A DNA stretch of 64,000 bases from Streptomyces roseolus (lineage in GTDB: Bacteria; Actinomycetota; Actinomycetes; Streptomycetales; Streptomycetaceae). The stretch's first letter is position 1, and each line of letters starts with the position of its first letter. The DNA lies in assembly GCF_014649855.1 (NCBI RefSeq), contig NZ_BMTV01000014.1:116848-180847 (forward strand). The letters are read 5' to 3'. Below the pieces are notes generated by a model. That model was given only the letters and a program-made list of their open reading frames with translations. It did not search any database and had not been told where the DNA came from. Shown here one piece after another: positions 8,511 through 17,724 of this stretch. Position numbers and translations under genes: made by a program.

Positions 8511-9410
8511 TCAGACCGGCAGTTCCGTGCGGAAGACCGTCGCCGCGGTGCCGCTGATCGACACGTCAGGGGCACCGGACGCCGTGGTCGCGACATCGAC
8601 GCGGACGTCTCCGGGGCGGCCCATGGCGGCTCCCTGCCGCCCGGTGAAGGACAGGCGGCCGTCCGGCGCGGGCACGATGCCGTGCCGGAGGAGGTACGCG
8701 CCGAGGGGGCCGTGGCCGTTGCCGGTCACGGGGTCCTCGGGGATGCCGATCGCGGGGGCGAACATCCGCGACCAGGTGAGCAGGCGGGCGTCACCGGTGG
8801 CCCGGGTGAAGACGAAGAAGCCGTGGGTGCCGAGGGCGCGGCCGAGGGACGTCAGGGCGGCGGGATCCGGCCGCAGGGCGTCCACGGCGGCGCGGTCGCG
8901 CAGTGCGAGCAGGACCTTGGCGTGGCCTGTGGAGACGACCTGGACCGGCCCGTCCTCGGCGACGTCCCCGGGCGCGGCGCCGAGCGCGCGCAGCAGCTGT
9001 CCGACCTGGGGACCGTCCAGTTCCGGTCCGAACACGGCCGTTCCCTGGTGCATACGGATCCGTACGCGGTCCCCGTCACGGTCGACGCGTACGCGCTGCC
9101 GCAGGCCCGTGCCCGTCTTCTGCACCAGCGTGCCGGAGGGCAGTCCGTACTCGAGGGCGCGGGCGAAGTGGGTGGCGACGGTGGCGTGTCCGCACGTGGG
9201 CACCTCGGTGGTGGGAGTGAAGAACCGTACGCGCACGTCGTGATCGGGCGCGTCGGCGCGCAGGACGAAGGCCGTCTCGGAGTTGTTGAGTTCGCGGGCG
9301 ACGGCGAGCATCTGGGCGTCGGCGAGGTGGTCGGCCCCGAGGACGACACCGGCCGGGTTGCCCCGGAAGGGAGTGGGGGTGAAGGCGTCGACCTGGTAGA
9401 GGATGCTCAC
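8511..9410 (-). CDS. PhzF family protein (isomerase/epimerase fold)
   Basis: 299 residues from a GTG at 9410. Sequence follows PhzF-type proteins: QVDAFTPTPFRGNPAGVVL at the start, NNSETAF with the catalytic Glu, FFTPTTEVPTCGHATVATH, and in the second half EDPVTGNGHGPLGAYL. The family includes the phenazine isomerase PhzF and many uncharacterised isomerases and epimerases. GGAGG lies four bases before the GTG, and the start overlaps the aminopeptidase stop (GTGA), so it is translated with it as the last gene of a three-gene operon. No other phenazine genes are present, so phenazine synthesis is unlikely. Confidence 0.9.
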   Translation of the reverse strand: MSILYQVDAFTPTPFRGNPAGVVLGADHLADAQMLAVARELNNSETAFVLRADAPDHDVRVRFFTPTTEVPTCGHATVATHFARALEYGLPSGTLVQKTGTGLRQRVRVDRDGDRVRIRMHQGTAVFGPELDGPQVGQLLRALGAAPGDVAEDGPVQVVSTGHAKVLLALRDRAAVDALRPDPAALTSLGRALGTHGFFVFTRATGDARLLTWSRMFAPAIGIPEDPVTGNGHGPLGAYLLRHGIVPAPDGRLSFTGRQGAAMGRPGDVRVDVATTASGAPDVSISGTAATVFRTELPV

Positions 9411-10963
9411 CGGTCCTCCGTTCGGGGGAGAGGGGTGGTGTGCGAGAGGGGCCGGGCGGGGCCTTCGGCGTTCACCGCGTCGGCGGCGAGCTCGACGAGG
9501 GTGCGGACGGCGCAGCCGGTGCCGCCGCTGGGCGTGTGGCCGTGGGGGCGGCCTTCGTTGAAGGCCGGCCCCGCGATGTCCAGGTGGACCCATGGGATGC
9601 CGGCCGGGACGAACTCCCGCAGGAAGAGACCGGCCACCAGTCCGCCGCCCATCCGGGCGCCGTGGTCGGCGATGTCCGCCACCCGCGAGTCCAGACTGCT
9701 CCGCAGCTCCTCGGGCAGCGGCATCGGCCAGGCCCGCTCCCCCGCCTTCCGGGCGGCGGCCAGGACGCGTTCGCGCAAGACGTCGTCGCCCATCACCGCG
9801 AAGACGTGGTCGCCGAGGCCGAAGCGGGTCGCGGCGGTGAGCGTGGCGACGTCCACGATCGCGTCGGGCTGCTCCTCGGCCGCCCGTACGAGGGCGTCGG
9901 CGAGCACCAGACGGCCCTCGGCGTCGGTGTTGAGCACTTCGACGGTCCGGCCGCCGTACATCCGCAGGACGTCACCAGGGCGCAGGGCGGAGCCGGAGGG
10001 CATGTTCTCGGCCAGAGCGAGCCAGCCGGTGACGTTGACGGCGAGGTCGAGCCGGGCGGCGGCCAGCACGGCGGCGAGGACGGCCGCCGCTCCGGACATG
10101 TCGCGCTTCATGATCTCGTTGGAGCCGACGGGCTTCAGCGAGATGCCTCCGGAGTCGTAGGTGATGCCCTTGCCGACGAAGGCGAGCGTCGTCGTGGCGC
10201 GGGGGTGGACGTGGGCGATCCGTACCAGGCGCGGGGGCCGTACGGATCCCTGGCCGACGCCGAGGATGCCGCCGTGACCGCCGGCGGCGAGCGCGTGCTC
10301 GTCGAGCACCCGGACGTCCGGCCCGTGTTCCTGTCCCGCCGCGACCACCGTGGTGGCGAAGCTCTCGGGGTACAGGTCGTTGGCAGGGGTGTTGACGAGG
10401 TCGCGGGCGCGGTTCACCTCCTGCGCCACGACGCGGGCGCGCCCGACGGCGGCTTCCGCGACCGTACGGAGGACGCCGTCCACGAGGAGGGTCGCCTCGC
10501 GGACCGGCGGAGCGGGGCGGGCGGTCCGGTACGCGGTGAAGGCGTAGGCCCCGAGCAGGGTCCCCAGGGCCACCGCCGCCACGGCCTCACCGGTCCGGGC
10601 CGGCAGTGCCAGGGCGATCCGGTCCGCGCCGGCGAGGGTGCGCGCGGCCTCTCCGGCGGCGCGCCGCAGCGCCTCGGTGCCGTCACCGTGGCGGTCGCAC
10701 GGGGCGGGCCCCAGACCGACGGCGAGGATCAGGGGGCCGGTGCTCTGCCTGGTTCCTGCGGGGGCGGGCAGGCGGAGCGTCTCCCCGGGAGCGCCGGTCG
10801 CCCCGAAGGCGCCGAGCAGGGCGGTCGGTTCGCCGCCGAACGTGGCGTCCGTCGCCGCCCCCGCTGCCGGGCGGGGCCCGTCGGGGGTCTGGATGACGCC
10901 GATCACGAGCCATTCGGCCGGTACGGACGCGGCGGGGGCGGTGGACACGGTCAGGGTGGTCAC
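9407..10963 (-). CDS. pepA: Leucyl aminopeptidase family protein (M17)
   Basis: 518 residues, full length for M17. The N-terminal half is the variable macro-like domain; the C-terminal catalytic half has GKGITYDSGGISLKP (Lys and Asp metal ligands), KRDMSGAAAVL, and the signature NTDAEGRLVLADAL, all intact. These hexameric cytosolic enzymes use two metals to remove N-terminal residues from peptides. Start ATG 10963 overlaps the stop of the EamA transporter gene by four bases and its stop overlaps the PhzF start. As most Streptomyces have a housekeeping pepA elsewhere, this copy is probably specialised for the operon. Confidence 0.93.
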   Translation of the reverse strand: MTTLTVSTAPAASVPAEWLVIGVIQTPDGPRPAAGAATDATFGGEPTALLGAFGATGAPGETLRLPAPAGTRQSTGPLILAVGLGPAPCDRHGDGTEALRRAAGEAARTLAGADRIALALPARTGEAVAAVALGTLLGAYAFTAYRTARPAPPVREATLLVDGVLRTVAEAAVGRARVVAQEVNRARDLVNTPANDLYPESFATTVVAAGQEHGPDVRVLDEHALAAGGHGGILGVGQGSVRPPRLVRIAHVHPRATTTLAFVGKGITYDSGGISLKPVGSNEIMKRDMSGAAAVLAAVLAAARLDLAVNVTGWLALAENMPSGSALRPGDVLRMYGGRTVEVLNTDAEGRLVLADALVRAAEEQPDAIVDVATLTAATRFGLGDHVFAVMGDDVLRERVLAAARKAGERAWPMPLPEELRSSLDSRVADIADHGARMGGGLVAGLFLREFVPAGIPWVHLDIAGPAFNEGRPHGHTPSGGTGCAVRTLVELAADAVNAEGPARPLSHTTPLPRTEDR

Positions 10964-12003
10964 GGTCGTACGTCTCGTTCCTGGGGCGCGAGGCCGGGCC
11001 GGGGGCGGTGGGGGTCCGGGGGATGGGGGGTGGCCGGGGGTGCCGGGCGGTGTTCAGGCGCCGCGCGGGGGCCGGTGCCGGGGCGCGTGGTGTCCGGATG
11101 CCGGTCGGTGGCCGGTGCCGGGACGCGTGGCGCCCGCCGGGACAGGCCCACCCCGGCGAGCACGACGACCATGCCGAGGCCGGTCCGGAGGCCGAAGTCC
11201 TCGTGGAGTGCGACGACTCCCAGCGCGACGGAGACCACTGGGAGCAGATAGCCGACGGCGGCCGTGCTGGTGGCGCCTTCGGCGGCGATGTTCCGGTAGG
11301 TGAGGTGGAAGGTGACGCCGGTGGCGACGACTCCCAGGACGACGACGGCGATCAGCTGTCGCGGGGTGATGTCGACGGGGGCCGGGCCGCCGGCCGCCAG
11401 AGCGGGGGCGGTGAGGACGGTGGCCGCGAGGAGTTGGGCCGAGGACAGGGAGAGGGTCGGGATCCCCCTGCCGACCAGCCGGCCCATGACCAGGAAGCCG
11501 ACGGCGTAGCTGCCCGCCGCGCCGACGACGGCGAGAGCACCCCGGCCGCCCGCCCCGGTCGCCTGCCAGGGCGCCGAGATCAGGACGACTCCGGCGAAGC
11601 CGATCAGGATCCCCGTGACACGGGACGGCCGCAGGCCACGCTCGGATCCGGTGGCCACACCGATCAGCAGGGACCAGAGGGGGGTGGTCGCGTTGAGGAC
11701 GCCGGCGATGCCGGAGTCGATGCTCTGCTGGCCGAAGCTGAACAGGGCGAACGGCAGGGCGTTGCAGAAGAAGGCGGCGACGACGATCCGGCCCCAGATC
11801 GGCCGGCCGCGCGGCAGCAGCCGGCCGGAACCGAGGCAGATGGCCAGCAGGGTCACCGACCCGAGCAGGCACCGCGCGAACGTCACCTGCGTCGGGGCCA
11901 GGGCTTCCAGGGCCACCTCGATCCAGAGGAACGTCGATCCCCACAGGAGGGCGAGCAGGGCGATCCTCACCCCCGTCCGCGTCCTGTCCATGACACCGTC
12001 CAC
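10960..12003 (-). CDS. EamA/DMT-superfamily transporter (probable metabolite exporter)
   Basis: About 347 residues, ten hydrophobic helices in two EamA repeats (first from LLALLWGSTFLWIEVALEAL, second from about residue 150), then a Pro-rich cytoplasmic tail of about 55 residues. Proteins of this group export amino acids, nucleosides or other small metabolites. An AAGGAG lies six bases before the GTG at 12003, which favours that start over the ATG at 12009 that overlaps the ribosome-binding site. First gene of the EamA-PepA-PhzF operon, divergent from a LysR regulator 91 bases away. Confidence 0.9.
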   Translation of the reverse strand: MDGVMDRTRTGVRIALLALLWGSTFLWIEVALEALAPTQVTFARCLLGSVTLLAICLGSGRLLPRGRPIWGRIVVAAFFCNALPFALFSFGQQSIDSGIAGVLNATTPLWSLLIGVATGSERGLRPSRVTGILIGFAGVVLISAPWQATGAGGRGALAVVGAAGSYAVGFLVMGRLVGRGIPTLSLSSAQLLAATVLTAPALAAGGPAPVDITPRQLIAVVVLGVVATGVTFHLTYRNIAAEGATSTAAVGYLLPVVSVALGVVALHEDFGLRTGLGMVVVLAGVGLSRRAPRVPAPATDRHPDTTRPGTGPRAAPEHRPAPPATPHPPDPHRPRPGLAPQERDVRP

Positions 12004-12062
12004 TGTCATCTCCTTGGTCAGCCGTCTTGAACGGTGCCGTACTCCTTTCGGAAGGACAAGAA

Positions 12063-12078
12063 AAAGGTTCTACCCTTT
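12063..12078. promoter_or_regulatory. AAAGG-N6-CCTTT inverted repeat in the EamA/LysR divergent promoter region
   Basis: A small palindrome (arms AAAGG and CCTTT, six-base spacer) in the most AT-rich stretch of the 91-base gap between two divergent genes. LysR-type regulators usually bind dyads in such gaps; whether this is the operator is inference. Confidence 0.35.
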
Positions 12079-12094
12079 CGTTAAGCTGCTCTAC

Positions 12095-12985
12095 ATGATT
12101 GATGTGAGGCGCATGCAGGTCCTCCGCGCCGTGATCACCAGCGGTTCCGTGACGGCGGCGGCGACACACCTCGGCTACACCCCGTCCGCCGTGAGCCAGC
12201 AGATCTCCGCCCTGGAGCGGGAGACCGGGAGCACCCTGCTGGAACGCGTCGGCCGGGGCGTGCGGCCGACGGAGGCCGGACTGCTGCTCACGCGGTACGC
12301 GGCGGTCATCAGCGAGCACCTCGCGGAGGCGGAGACGGCGCTGGCCGATCTCCGCGCCGGGCGCGAGGGCCGGCTGACCCTCCGTTACTTCGCCTCCGTC
12401 GGCCCGACCCTGCTGGCACCCGCCCTGGCTCGCGTACGCCAGGAGCACCCCGGGGTGGTGATCGACCCCCGCCTGGCCGATCCGGACCACGCTCTGACGG
12501 AGGTGATCCAGGGCGAGGCCGATCTGGCCGTCGTCGTCCGGCCGCCGGACGACGCGCGGCCGGGCATCCGTGTCGTCCATCTGCTCGACGACGCGTACCG
12601 AGCCGTTCTGCCCGGCGGGCATCGCCTCGCCGCGAAGCGGGTGGTGGACCTCGCCGATCTGGCCGGCGAACCGTGGGTCGGCAGCGAACCCCCCGGCCCG
12701 TGTCTCGCTCCGCTCGTCGACGCCTGTGCCGCGGCGGGCTTCAGCCCGGATTTCGCGGCCACCTCGGAGGACTACGCGACCGCCCAGGGCTTCGTCGCCG
12801 CTGGTCTCGGCGTCAGCCTCATCCCGGCCCTCGGCCTGAGCGCCCGTCACCCCGGCGTCGTCGTCCGGCGGGTCCGCCACCCCGAACCCGTCAGGGCGAT
12901 CCACGCCGTGGTCCGGCGCAGTTCGCTGGAGCAGCCGGTCCTGCGCGCGCTGCTCGACGCCCTCAGGGACGCGGCCGGGGGATGA
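12095..12985 (+). CDS. LysR-family transcriptional regulator
   Basis: 296 residues. N-terminal winged HTH (residues about 1-60: VLRAVITSGSVTAAATHLGY, then TPSAVSQQISALERETGSTL) followed by a periplasmic-binding-protein-like effector domain starting at LTLRYFASVGPTLLAPAL. Start ATG 12095 gives the usual LysR N-terminus MIDVRRMQVLRAV. It is divergent from the EamA-PepA-PhzF operon and is the natural candidate for its control. No defect seen. Confidence 0.93.
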   Translation: MIDVRRMQVLRAVITSGSVTAAATHLGYTPSAVSQQISALERETGSTLLERVGRGVRPTEAGLLLTRYAAVISEHLAEAETALADLRAGREGRLTLRYFASVGPTLLAPALARVRQEHPGVVIDPRLADPDHALTEVIQGEADLAVVVRPPDDARPGIRVVHLLDDAYRAVLPGGHRLAAKRVVDLADLAGEPWVGSEPPGPCLAPLVDACAAAGFSPDFAATSEDYATAQGFVAAGLGVSLIPALGLSARHPGVVVRRVRHPEPVRAIHAVVRRSSLEQPVLRALLDALRDAAGG

Positions 12986-13139
12986 CGGCCGGAGCGCCAG
13001 GCGGGGCTTCGACGACGCGCCCCGGTCCTGCGCGGCATGCCCCGACCGCGCCGTACGGGCCGGTGGACCCGCGCAACGCCCCGGGGCAGGCCCGCGCCCG
13101 GCCCGCCGTGCCGCCCTTTCCGCGGACGCCGCGCGGACA

Positions 13140-13830
13140 TCGAACGGAGATGCGAATTTTCGTGAGGCGTACGCCGACGACCAGGACGAGATCGATACCC
13201 AAGCTGCCGTCGAGCTGTACCCAGACCTCCCGAAAAAGGGCGTCGCGGGCGGATGTCCGGAGAACTCGTCCGGGTGACGGGGGAGCGGCGGCCGGGTGGT
13301 GGCGGGCAGGTCCGGGCGGACCGGCCCGTACGGGGGCCGGTGCCGAACGAGGGCGCCGGCGGTGAAGCGTCCGGCGATCGTGTGCCACCCGCGTCCGAGG
13401 GGGAAGACCGACGTGATCGCTGCCGATGGGCGGCAGGCGGTGCGGTGCCGGCGGTGGGGGAGGACCTGGCCGCCCTGCGTCACCCCCCGGCTCTCGACCA
13501 CCGCACTGCCTATCGCGCGGCTCCTGCCGAACGCGAAGAGGATCAGGCTCTCGGCGCTCCGGAGGCCGACCGCCGTGCCCGCACCACCGAACTCGACTCT
13601 CTGCGCGGCGGCGCCACCGTGACCCAGGCCGAACACGCTCTGGACCACGCCGATACCACTGTCGCGGCGCTGCCCGCCTTCGGCGTGGACACCGACGGCG
13701 TTCACACCGCCGGCCCCTCCAGGCCGACCACCCTGCCCGGGACAACGCCCCTGACACAGGCCGGGCCTACGTACGCCAGGAGCACACGGAGCGGACCCTC
13801 GCCGAGCGCACCGTCCTCTCCAGCACCTGA
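13140..13830 (+). pseudogene. Possible degraded gene remnants, function unknown
   Basis: Protein-like, helical stretches appear in changing plus-strand frames: FREAYADDQDEIDTQAAV near 13160, TELDSLRGGATVTQAEHAL near 13580-13650, then GRAYVRQEHTERTLAERTVL in another frame to a stop at 13830. They could be one or two genes broken by indels. No family was recognised. The rest of 12986-14296 shows nothing convincing. Confidence 0.3.
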
Positions 13831-14296
13831 CTCACTCTTCGGCCGGGCCTGCCCGAGGGCGCGGTTCCAGCCGGGGGTGGGAGGGGGAAGCGGTTCGAGC
13901 GCCAGACACGCGGTGGAAGGGGCCTGTCCGCGCGGGAGCCGGTACGGCCATGTGTTCCGCAGGTGATGGGCGCCGGTTTCGATACGGGGAGGGACAGGAA
14001 CCGGCGCCGACCGTCGGAGCGGCGGTCCTGCACGCCGCCCCGCCACGACCGTACGAGCCCTGTGCCCGGGGGCAGTTCCTGATGACCCACCAGGGATCTG
14101 ATCGCTGTAGCGGGGCTCCGGATCGAACGGAGGGGCCAGGGCGTTCGGGGTTTCCGACGGGCCGCGGCGAGACGGCCGGCCGTTGGTGCCCTCGGGGGAC
14201 ATCCGGTGAGGGATCCGACGGTCGAGCGAGGTGTCCCCTCATCCTCGGAGAAGAAGACCGGACCCGGGCCGGTCCGAACGGTTCGGAAAGGGCACC

Positions 14297-15175
14297 GTGT
14301 CGATCCGTCCGACCATCGTCCTGAAAGCATTGACCGGGGTGACGGCGCTGCCGCTCCTCGCGCTGGTCGCCCCCGCGCTGGTCGCCCCCGCGCGGGGAGA
14401 GCCGCCCGCCGCACCGCCGGCCCCGGCGGCCGGGGAGCCCGCCACGCTCTGCGCACCGGCCGGGACCCTGCGCGGCGTGGACGGCGCGTACGCCCAGATC
14501 GGTCTGTGCGCGGACAGCGGCGGTCCGCGGCTCACCCTCTCGGCCCCGGCCTCCTGCGGACGCGCCGGCTCACGCACGACGTACGGCTGCCGCACCACCG
14601 GCACCTGGACGGCCCGCCACGCCGGGAACACGCTCACCGGAACCCTCCCCGGCCCGGCCGAACACCCCGGCCCCGGCACCTATGACCTCACCGCCACCGT
14701 CCGCATCCAGTCACAACCCGCCGGCGTCGACCTCCAGGGCACTGTCCAGGCCTCCCTGACGCTGACCGTCCCCCGGCCAGAACCCACCCACACCGTCACG
14801 GTGAACCGCACGACCCTGCGCCGGGCAACCACGACCACGCTCACCTACACCATCCGCCGGGACAGCGAGGACGGCGACGGCAGCGCCCGGTTCGGCCTGA
14901 TCGGCGAAGAGGCGTCCGGCGCACGCATCTCCACCACCGACCCCCGCTGCGTCAACCCGCTCGTCGGCCACCACCCGCAGACGGCCCGCCTCCCGCACGC
15001 GCTCGACTGCGCCCTCACCACGCTCCAGCCCGGCCGTCCCGAAAAGGTGACGGTCCACGTCTCCCTGGGGCCCGAGTGCTCCACCGTGGTGTCGAAGCTC
15101 GGCTACTGGATGCCCGACGGCCAGACCCTGTACACCGGCGGCATGCTGCCAGGGCCGAAGCTGACCTGCGTCTGA
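14297..15175 (+). CDS. Secreted protein of unknown function
   Basis: 292 residues from GTG 14297 with GGAAAGGG five bases upstream. A clear signal peptide (residues about 8-32, ending in an Ala-rich segment VAPARGEPP) and a Pro/Ala linker precede an extracellular part rich in Thr and beta-strand-like repeats. Eight or so Cys residues (for example TLCAPAG, IGLCADSGG, ASCGRAG, YGCRTTG, PRCVNP, LDCALT, PECSTVV, final LTCV) suggest disulphides. The middle (TYDLTATVRIQSQPAGVDLQ) reads like an immunoglobulin-like fold. No family recognised and no obvious operon partner. Confidence 0.75.
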   Translation: MSIRPTIVLKALTGVTALPLLALVAPALVAPARGEPPAAPPAPAAGEPATLCAPAGTLRGVDGAYAQIGLCADSGGPRLTLSAPASCGRAGSRTTYGCRTTGTWTARHAGNTLTGTLPGPAEHPGPGTYDLTATVRIQSQPAGVDLQGTVQASLTLTVPRPEPTHTVTVNRTTLRRATTTTLTYTIRRDSEDGDGSARFGLIGEEASGARISTTDPRCVNPLVGHHPQTARLPHALDCALTTLQPGRPEKVTVHVSLGPECSTVVSKLGYWMPDGQTLYTGGMLPGPKLTCV

Positions 15176-15405
15176 CGAGCTGATGCGTCATCGCGGTGGA
15201 GGCGTGTTCGCCTGATCGGGGTTGTGGTCACGTGTGGGCGGGTGCGGCCGGAGACGGGGCCGGCGATGGCCCCAGGACCCACCGGTACCGCTTGCTCGCG
15301 GTCTTCTGCTTCCCGCGCACCCGGGGACGGCCGCCCTCGCTGAAAACCTCGACGTCTCACGCCCACCGCGCCCCGGATCGTCAGGGGGCGACGGATACCG
15401 GCAGG

Positions 15406-15843
15406 TCAGTTGATCGGCTCGGCGACGAAGAGGGGGATTTCCCGCTCGGCCTTGAGCTGGTAGTCGGCGTAGTCCGGGAAAGCCCTGACGGCCCTGTCCC
15501 ACCACTCCTGCCGTTCCCCGCCGGTGACGAGGCCTGCTCTCATGTCCCACTGCCGCGTCGCGTCACGCAGCACGATCCGGGGCGAGGCGACGAGGTTGTG
15601 GTACCAGACGGGGTGCTTCGCGGAGCCACCGTTGGAGGCGACGAGCGCGTACGCGCCTTCGTGCTCCACCCGCATCAGCGGGGTCTTGCGGAGTCTGCCG
15701 CTCTTCGCGCCGACGCTCGTCACGAGTACCACCGGCAGGCCCCGCATGGTCGTTCCCCGGGTCCCGCCCGACGACTCGTACAACTCCACCTGGTCCCGCA
15801 CCCACTGTGACGGGCTGGGCTCGTACACCCCATCGAGCGGCAT
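15406..15843 (-). CDS. Nitroreductase/deazaflavin (F420)-dependent oxidoreductase of the DDN family
   Basis: 145 residues from ATG 15843 with GAGAGGAA upstream. The order GLPVVLVTSVGAKSGRLRKT, PLMRVEHEGAYALVASNGG, HPVWYHNLVASP and WWDRAVRAFPDYADYQ is that of the split-barrel DDN family, which use cofactor F420 to reduce quinones and nitro compounds. Ends VAEPIN. Stands alone; the flanking genes are unrelated. Confidence 0.88.
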   Translation of the reverse strand: MPLDGVYEPSPSQWVRDQVELYESSGGTRGTTMRGLPVVLVTSVGAKSGRLRKTPLMRVEHEGAYALVASNGGSAKHPVWYHNLVASPRIVLRDATRQWDMRAGLVTGGERQEWWDRAVRAFPDYADYQLKAEREIPLFVAEPIN

Positions 15844-16012
15844 GCCGCATTCCTCTCGTCGTCCAGTGGCGGCCGGCCTCTCCGGAACGCGCCACTCCGC
15901 CCACTTCACCACGTCCGGTGCCGGTGCCACCACCCGATGACGTCGGACGTACCCCGCCACCGCGCACGCCGCTCGGAGCCTCCGGCGCGCACGGCGGCGG
16001 GGAAGCGGAACC

Positions 16013-16279
16013 TCAGGCCGGCCACGTACCCGTCAGCCGGCGGGTCGCGATGGCTCCGGAGCGGTCCACGGCAGCCCTGACCACCGCGAAGATCGCACCT
16101 TGGACCGCCGCGGCCAGCAGGATCTCCGGCCAGTCCCGGCCCTCGTCCTTGGCGTCGGGTGCGTCGTCCTCGTCGGCCATGACCTTCCACACGCGCCTGA
16201 AGGCGGCGCTGGCGAGGAGACCGCCGCCGAGCCCGAGCGCCATGCCGATCGGCTTGTACACCGCCTCGACGCGCTTCAT
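16013..16279 (-). CDS. DUF4235 small membrane protein
   Basis: 88 residues with two hydrophobic segments (AVYKPIGMALGLGGGLLASA and LLAAAVQGAIFAVVRAAVD), the WKVMADEDDAPDAKDEGRDW type central region and an RRLTGTWPA end, as in DUF4235 proteins of actinobacteria. Function unknown. Its ATG overlaps the stop of the DUF3618 gene by four bases, so it is the last gene of a three-gene coupled operon. Confidence 0.88.
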   Translation of the reverse strand: MKRVEAVYKPIGMALGLGGGLLASAAFRRVWKVMADEDDAPDAKDEGRDWPEILLAAAVQGAIFAVVRAAVDRSGAIATRRLTGTWPA

Positions 16280-16749
16280 CGCCGCCTCCGGTTTCCCCGC
16301 AGCAACAGCAGTGCGGCGACCGCGACGGCGGCGGCCACGAGGACCGCCCCCCGGTGGTCGCGCGCCGCCGCGGCGGCATGCTCCGTGCCGTCGCGCACCG
16401 TCTTCGGGGCCTTCGCCTCGATCTCCGCCGCCTTCTCGCGAAGCTGGTCGCCGACGAGCGCGGCGCGAACGACCGCCTGCTCCTTGACCTCGGCGGCATG
16501 CTCCTTGAGGACGGCGGCCTTCTCCTTGGCCTGCTCGGTGACCTCGACCGCCTTCACCTTCGCCTGGTCCTTCGCCTCGGCCACCATCTCCTTGACCTCG
16601 GCCGCCTTCTCCTTTGCCTGGGCCTTGACGTCGGTCCTGGCCGCCAGTTCCTCCACGGTCCTGCCGAGTTCCTCGCGGGTGTGCGCGATGCGCACGCGCA
16701 ACTCCTCAGGAGTGGGAGCCGAACCCCCGCCCTCGCTCTGATGGCTCAT
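16276..16749 (-). CDS. DUF3618 envelope-associated coiled-coil protein
   Basis: 157 residues. The N-terminus TPEELRVRIAHTREELGRTV is the DUF3618 signature. A long Lys/Glu/Ala-rich helix follows with repeated AKEKAAEVKE-type units (about residues 45-110), then one transmembrane helix near the C-terminus (VLVAAAVAVAALLLL). Overlaps both neighbours by ATGA. The family is usually found with DUF4235 and holin-X proteins; its role at the membrane is not known. Confidence 0.88.
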   Translation of the reverse strand: MSHQSEGGGSAPTPEELRVRIAHTREELGRTVEELAARTDVKAQAKEKAAEVKEMVAEAKDQAKVKAVEVTEQAKEKAAVLKEHAAEVKEQAVVRAALVGDQLREKAAEIEAKAPKTVRDGTEHAAAAARDHRGAVLVAAAVAVAALLLLRGNRRRR

Positions 16750-17156
16750 CGGTGTGCCTTCTCCTTGATCTCGGCCACATCGGCCTTGACGCTCTCGACG
16801 GTCTGCTCCGGCACCGGGGGGACGGCCCGCTCGATCTGCTTCCGCCCCGCGATGCCCATCACCGTCGCCACCGCACCCAGCACGGCGCCGACGACCAGCG
16901 CGGACGCCCACACGGGCAAGGCCAGAGCCAGTGCCGCGATGCCGGCCGCGATCAGCGCTTGGAGGGCCAGAAAGCCGACCAGACCCGCCCCGCCGAAAAG
17001 ACCGCCACCCCGGCCGAACCGCCTGCCCTTCCGTGTCAGCTCCGCTCTGGCCAGCCGCATCTCCTCCCGGACCAACTCGGAGATCTGCCCGGACGCGCGT
17101 CCCACCAGGTCGCCCATCGAGTCGCCGCTGCCCGGCTGCCGTTCGACGGCGCTCAT
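16746..17156 (-). CDS. Actinobacterial holin-X / phage-holin-superfamily membrane protein
   Basis: 136 residues. N-terminal amphipathic part (MGDLVGRASGQISELVREEM) with RAELTRKGRRFGRGGG, then two transmembrane helices (FLALQALIAAGIAALALAL and ALVVGAVLGAVATVMGIAG) and a charged tail. First gene of the coupled DUF1469/holin-X, DUF3618, DUF4235 operon; GGAG lies about nine bases before its ATG. The phage-holin name comes from family grouping only; there is no prophage here. Confidence 0.85.
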   Translation of the reverse strand: MSAVERQPGSGDSMGDLVGRASGQISELVREEMRLARAELTRKGRRFGRGGGLFGGAGLVGFLALQALIAAGIAALALALPVWASALVVGAVLGAVATVMGIAGRKQIERAVPPVPEQTVESVKADVAEIKEKAHR

Positions 17157-17723
17157 GGCATCGTCTCCTTCCCTCCACGAACCTCTCCGTACGGTCAGAC
17201 CCCTCCGCCGCGCCCCGACGGTGCTCCGCAACCCCTCGCGAGACACCCTCCCGGCCGCCCACAAGGGCCTTGGCGCGCGCTTACCCAGCCCTCTGGCGCT
17301 CATCCCCCTCCGTCCGGCACGCCGCCCCCCCGGCACCACCGAGCTCTGCGCTGCTCCGGCCGCCCCACCAGGAACGCCCACGGGACGCCACCCGGCGGCC
17401 GGGAAGAGGCTCACGCGCGACGGATGACGGCCCGACCCGACATCTCCCACCAAGCGCCGCCTCCCCCCGCTGCCGCGAGGCAGCGGACCCCTTTCCCACG
17501 CCCGCCCGGGCGACCCGGCCGATCTCTTCCGCTTCTGGGAGGCGGTCGGGGGGCGCCCGTCTCCCAGGAGACGGGCCTCGTCATCGCGGACGGCCTCGCC
17601 GCCTCGCGCGGCGGACGCCGCTCGCACCGCGTTCGCCTCACCCCCGGTCTGCGCTTCCTCGGGGCCGACACCGGGGCGACGTCCATCGACGCGGGCGTCA
17701 CCAACGTCGCATGGGAGGTGTGA
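17157..17723. other. Gap with only a weak ORF
   Basis: 567 bases. An open frame from ATG 17424 to the stop at 17723 ends with the protein-like peptide ETGLVIADGLAASRGGRR and DTGATSIDAGVTNVAWEV, just before the next gene, but its first half is low-complexity Pro/Arg. It may be the tail of a lost gene. Nothing else is supported. Confidence 0.3.
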
Positions 17724-17724
17724 A

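Noticed and set aside
8511..9410. Phenazine biosynthesis from the PhzF-like gene
   Set aside because: No other phz genes; the family is broad and the operon partners are a peptidase and exporter.
16746..17156. Prophage because of a holin-superfamily protein
   Set aside because: No capsid, terminase, integrase or endolysin nearby; this holin-X group is a normal chromosomal family in actinobacteria.
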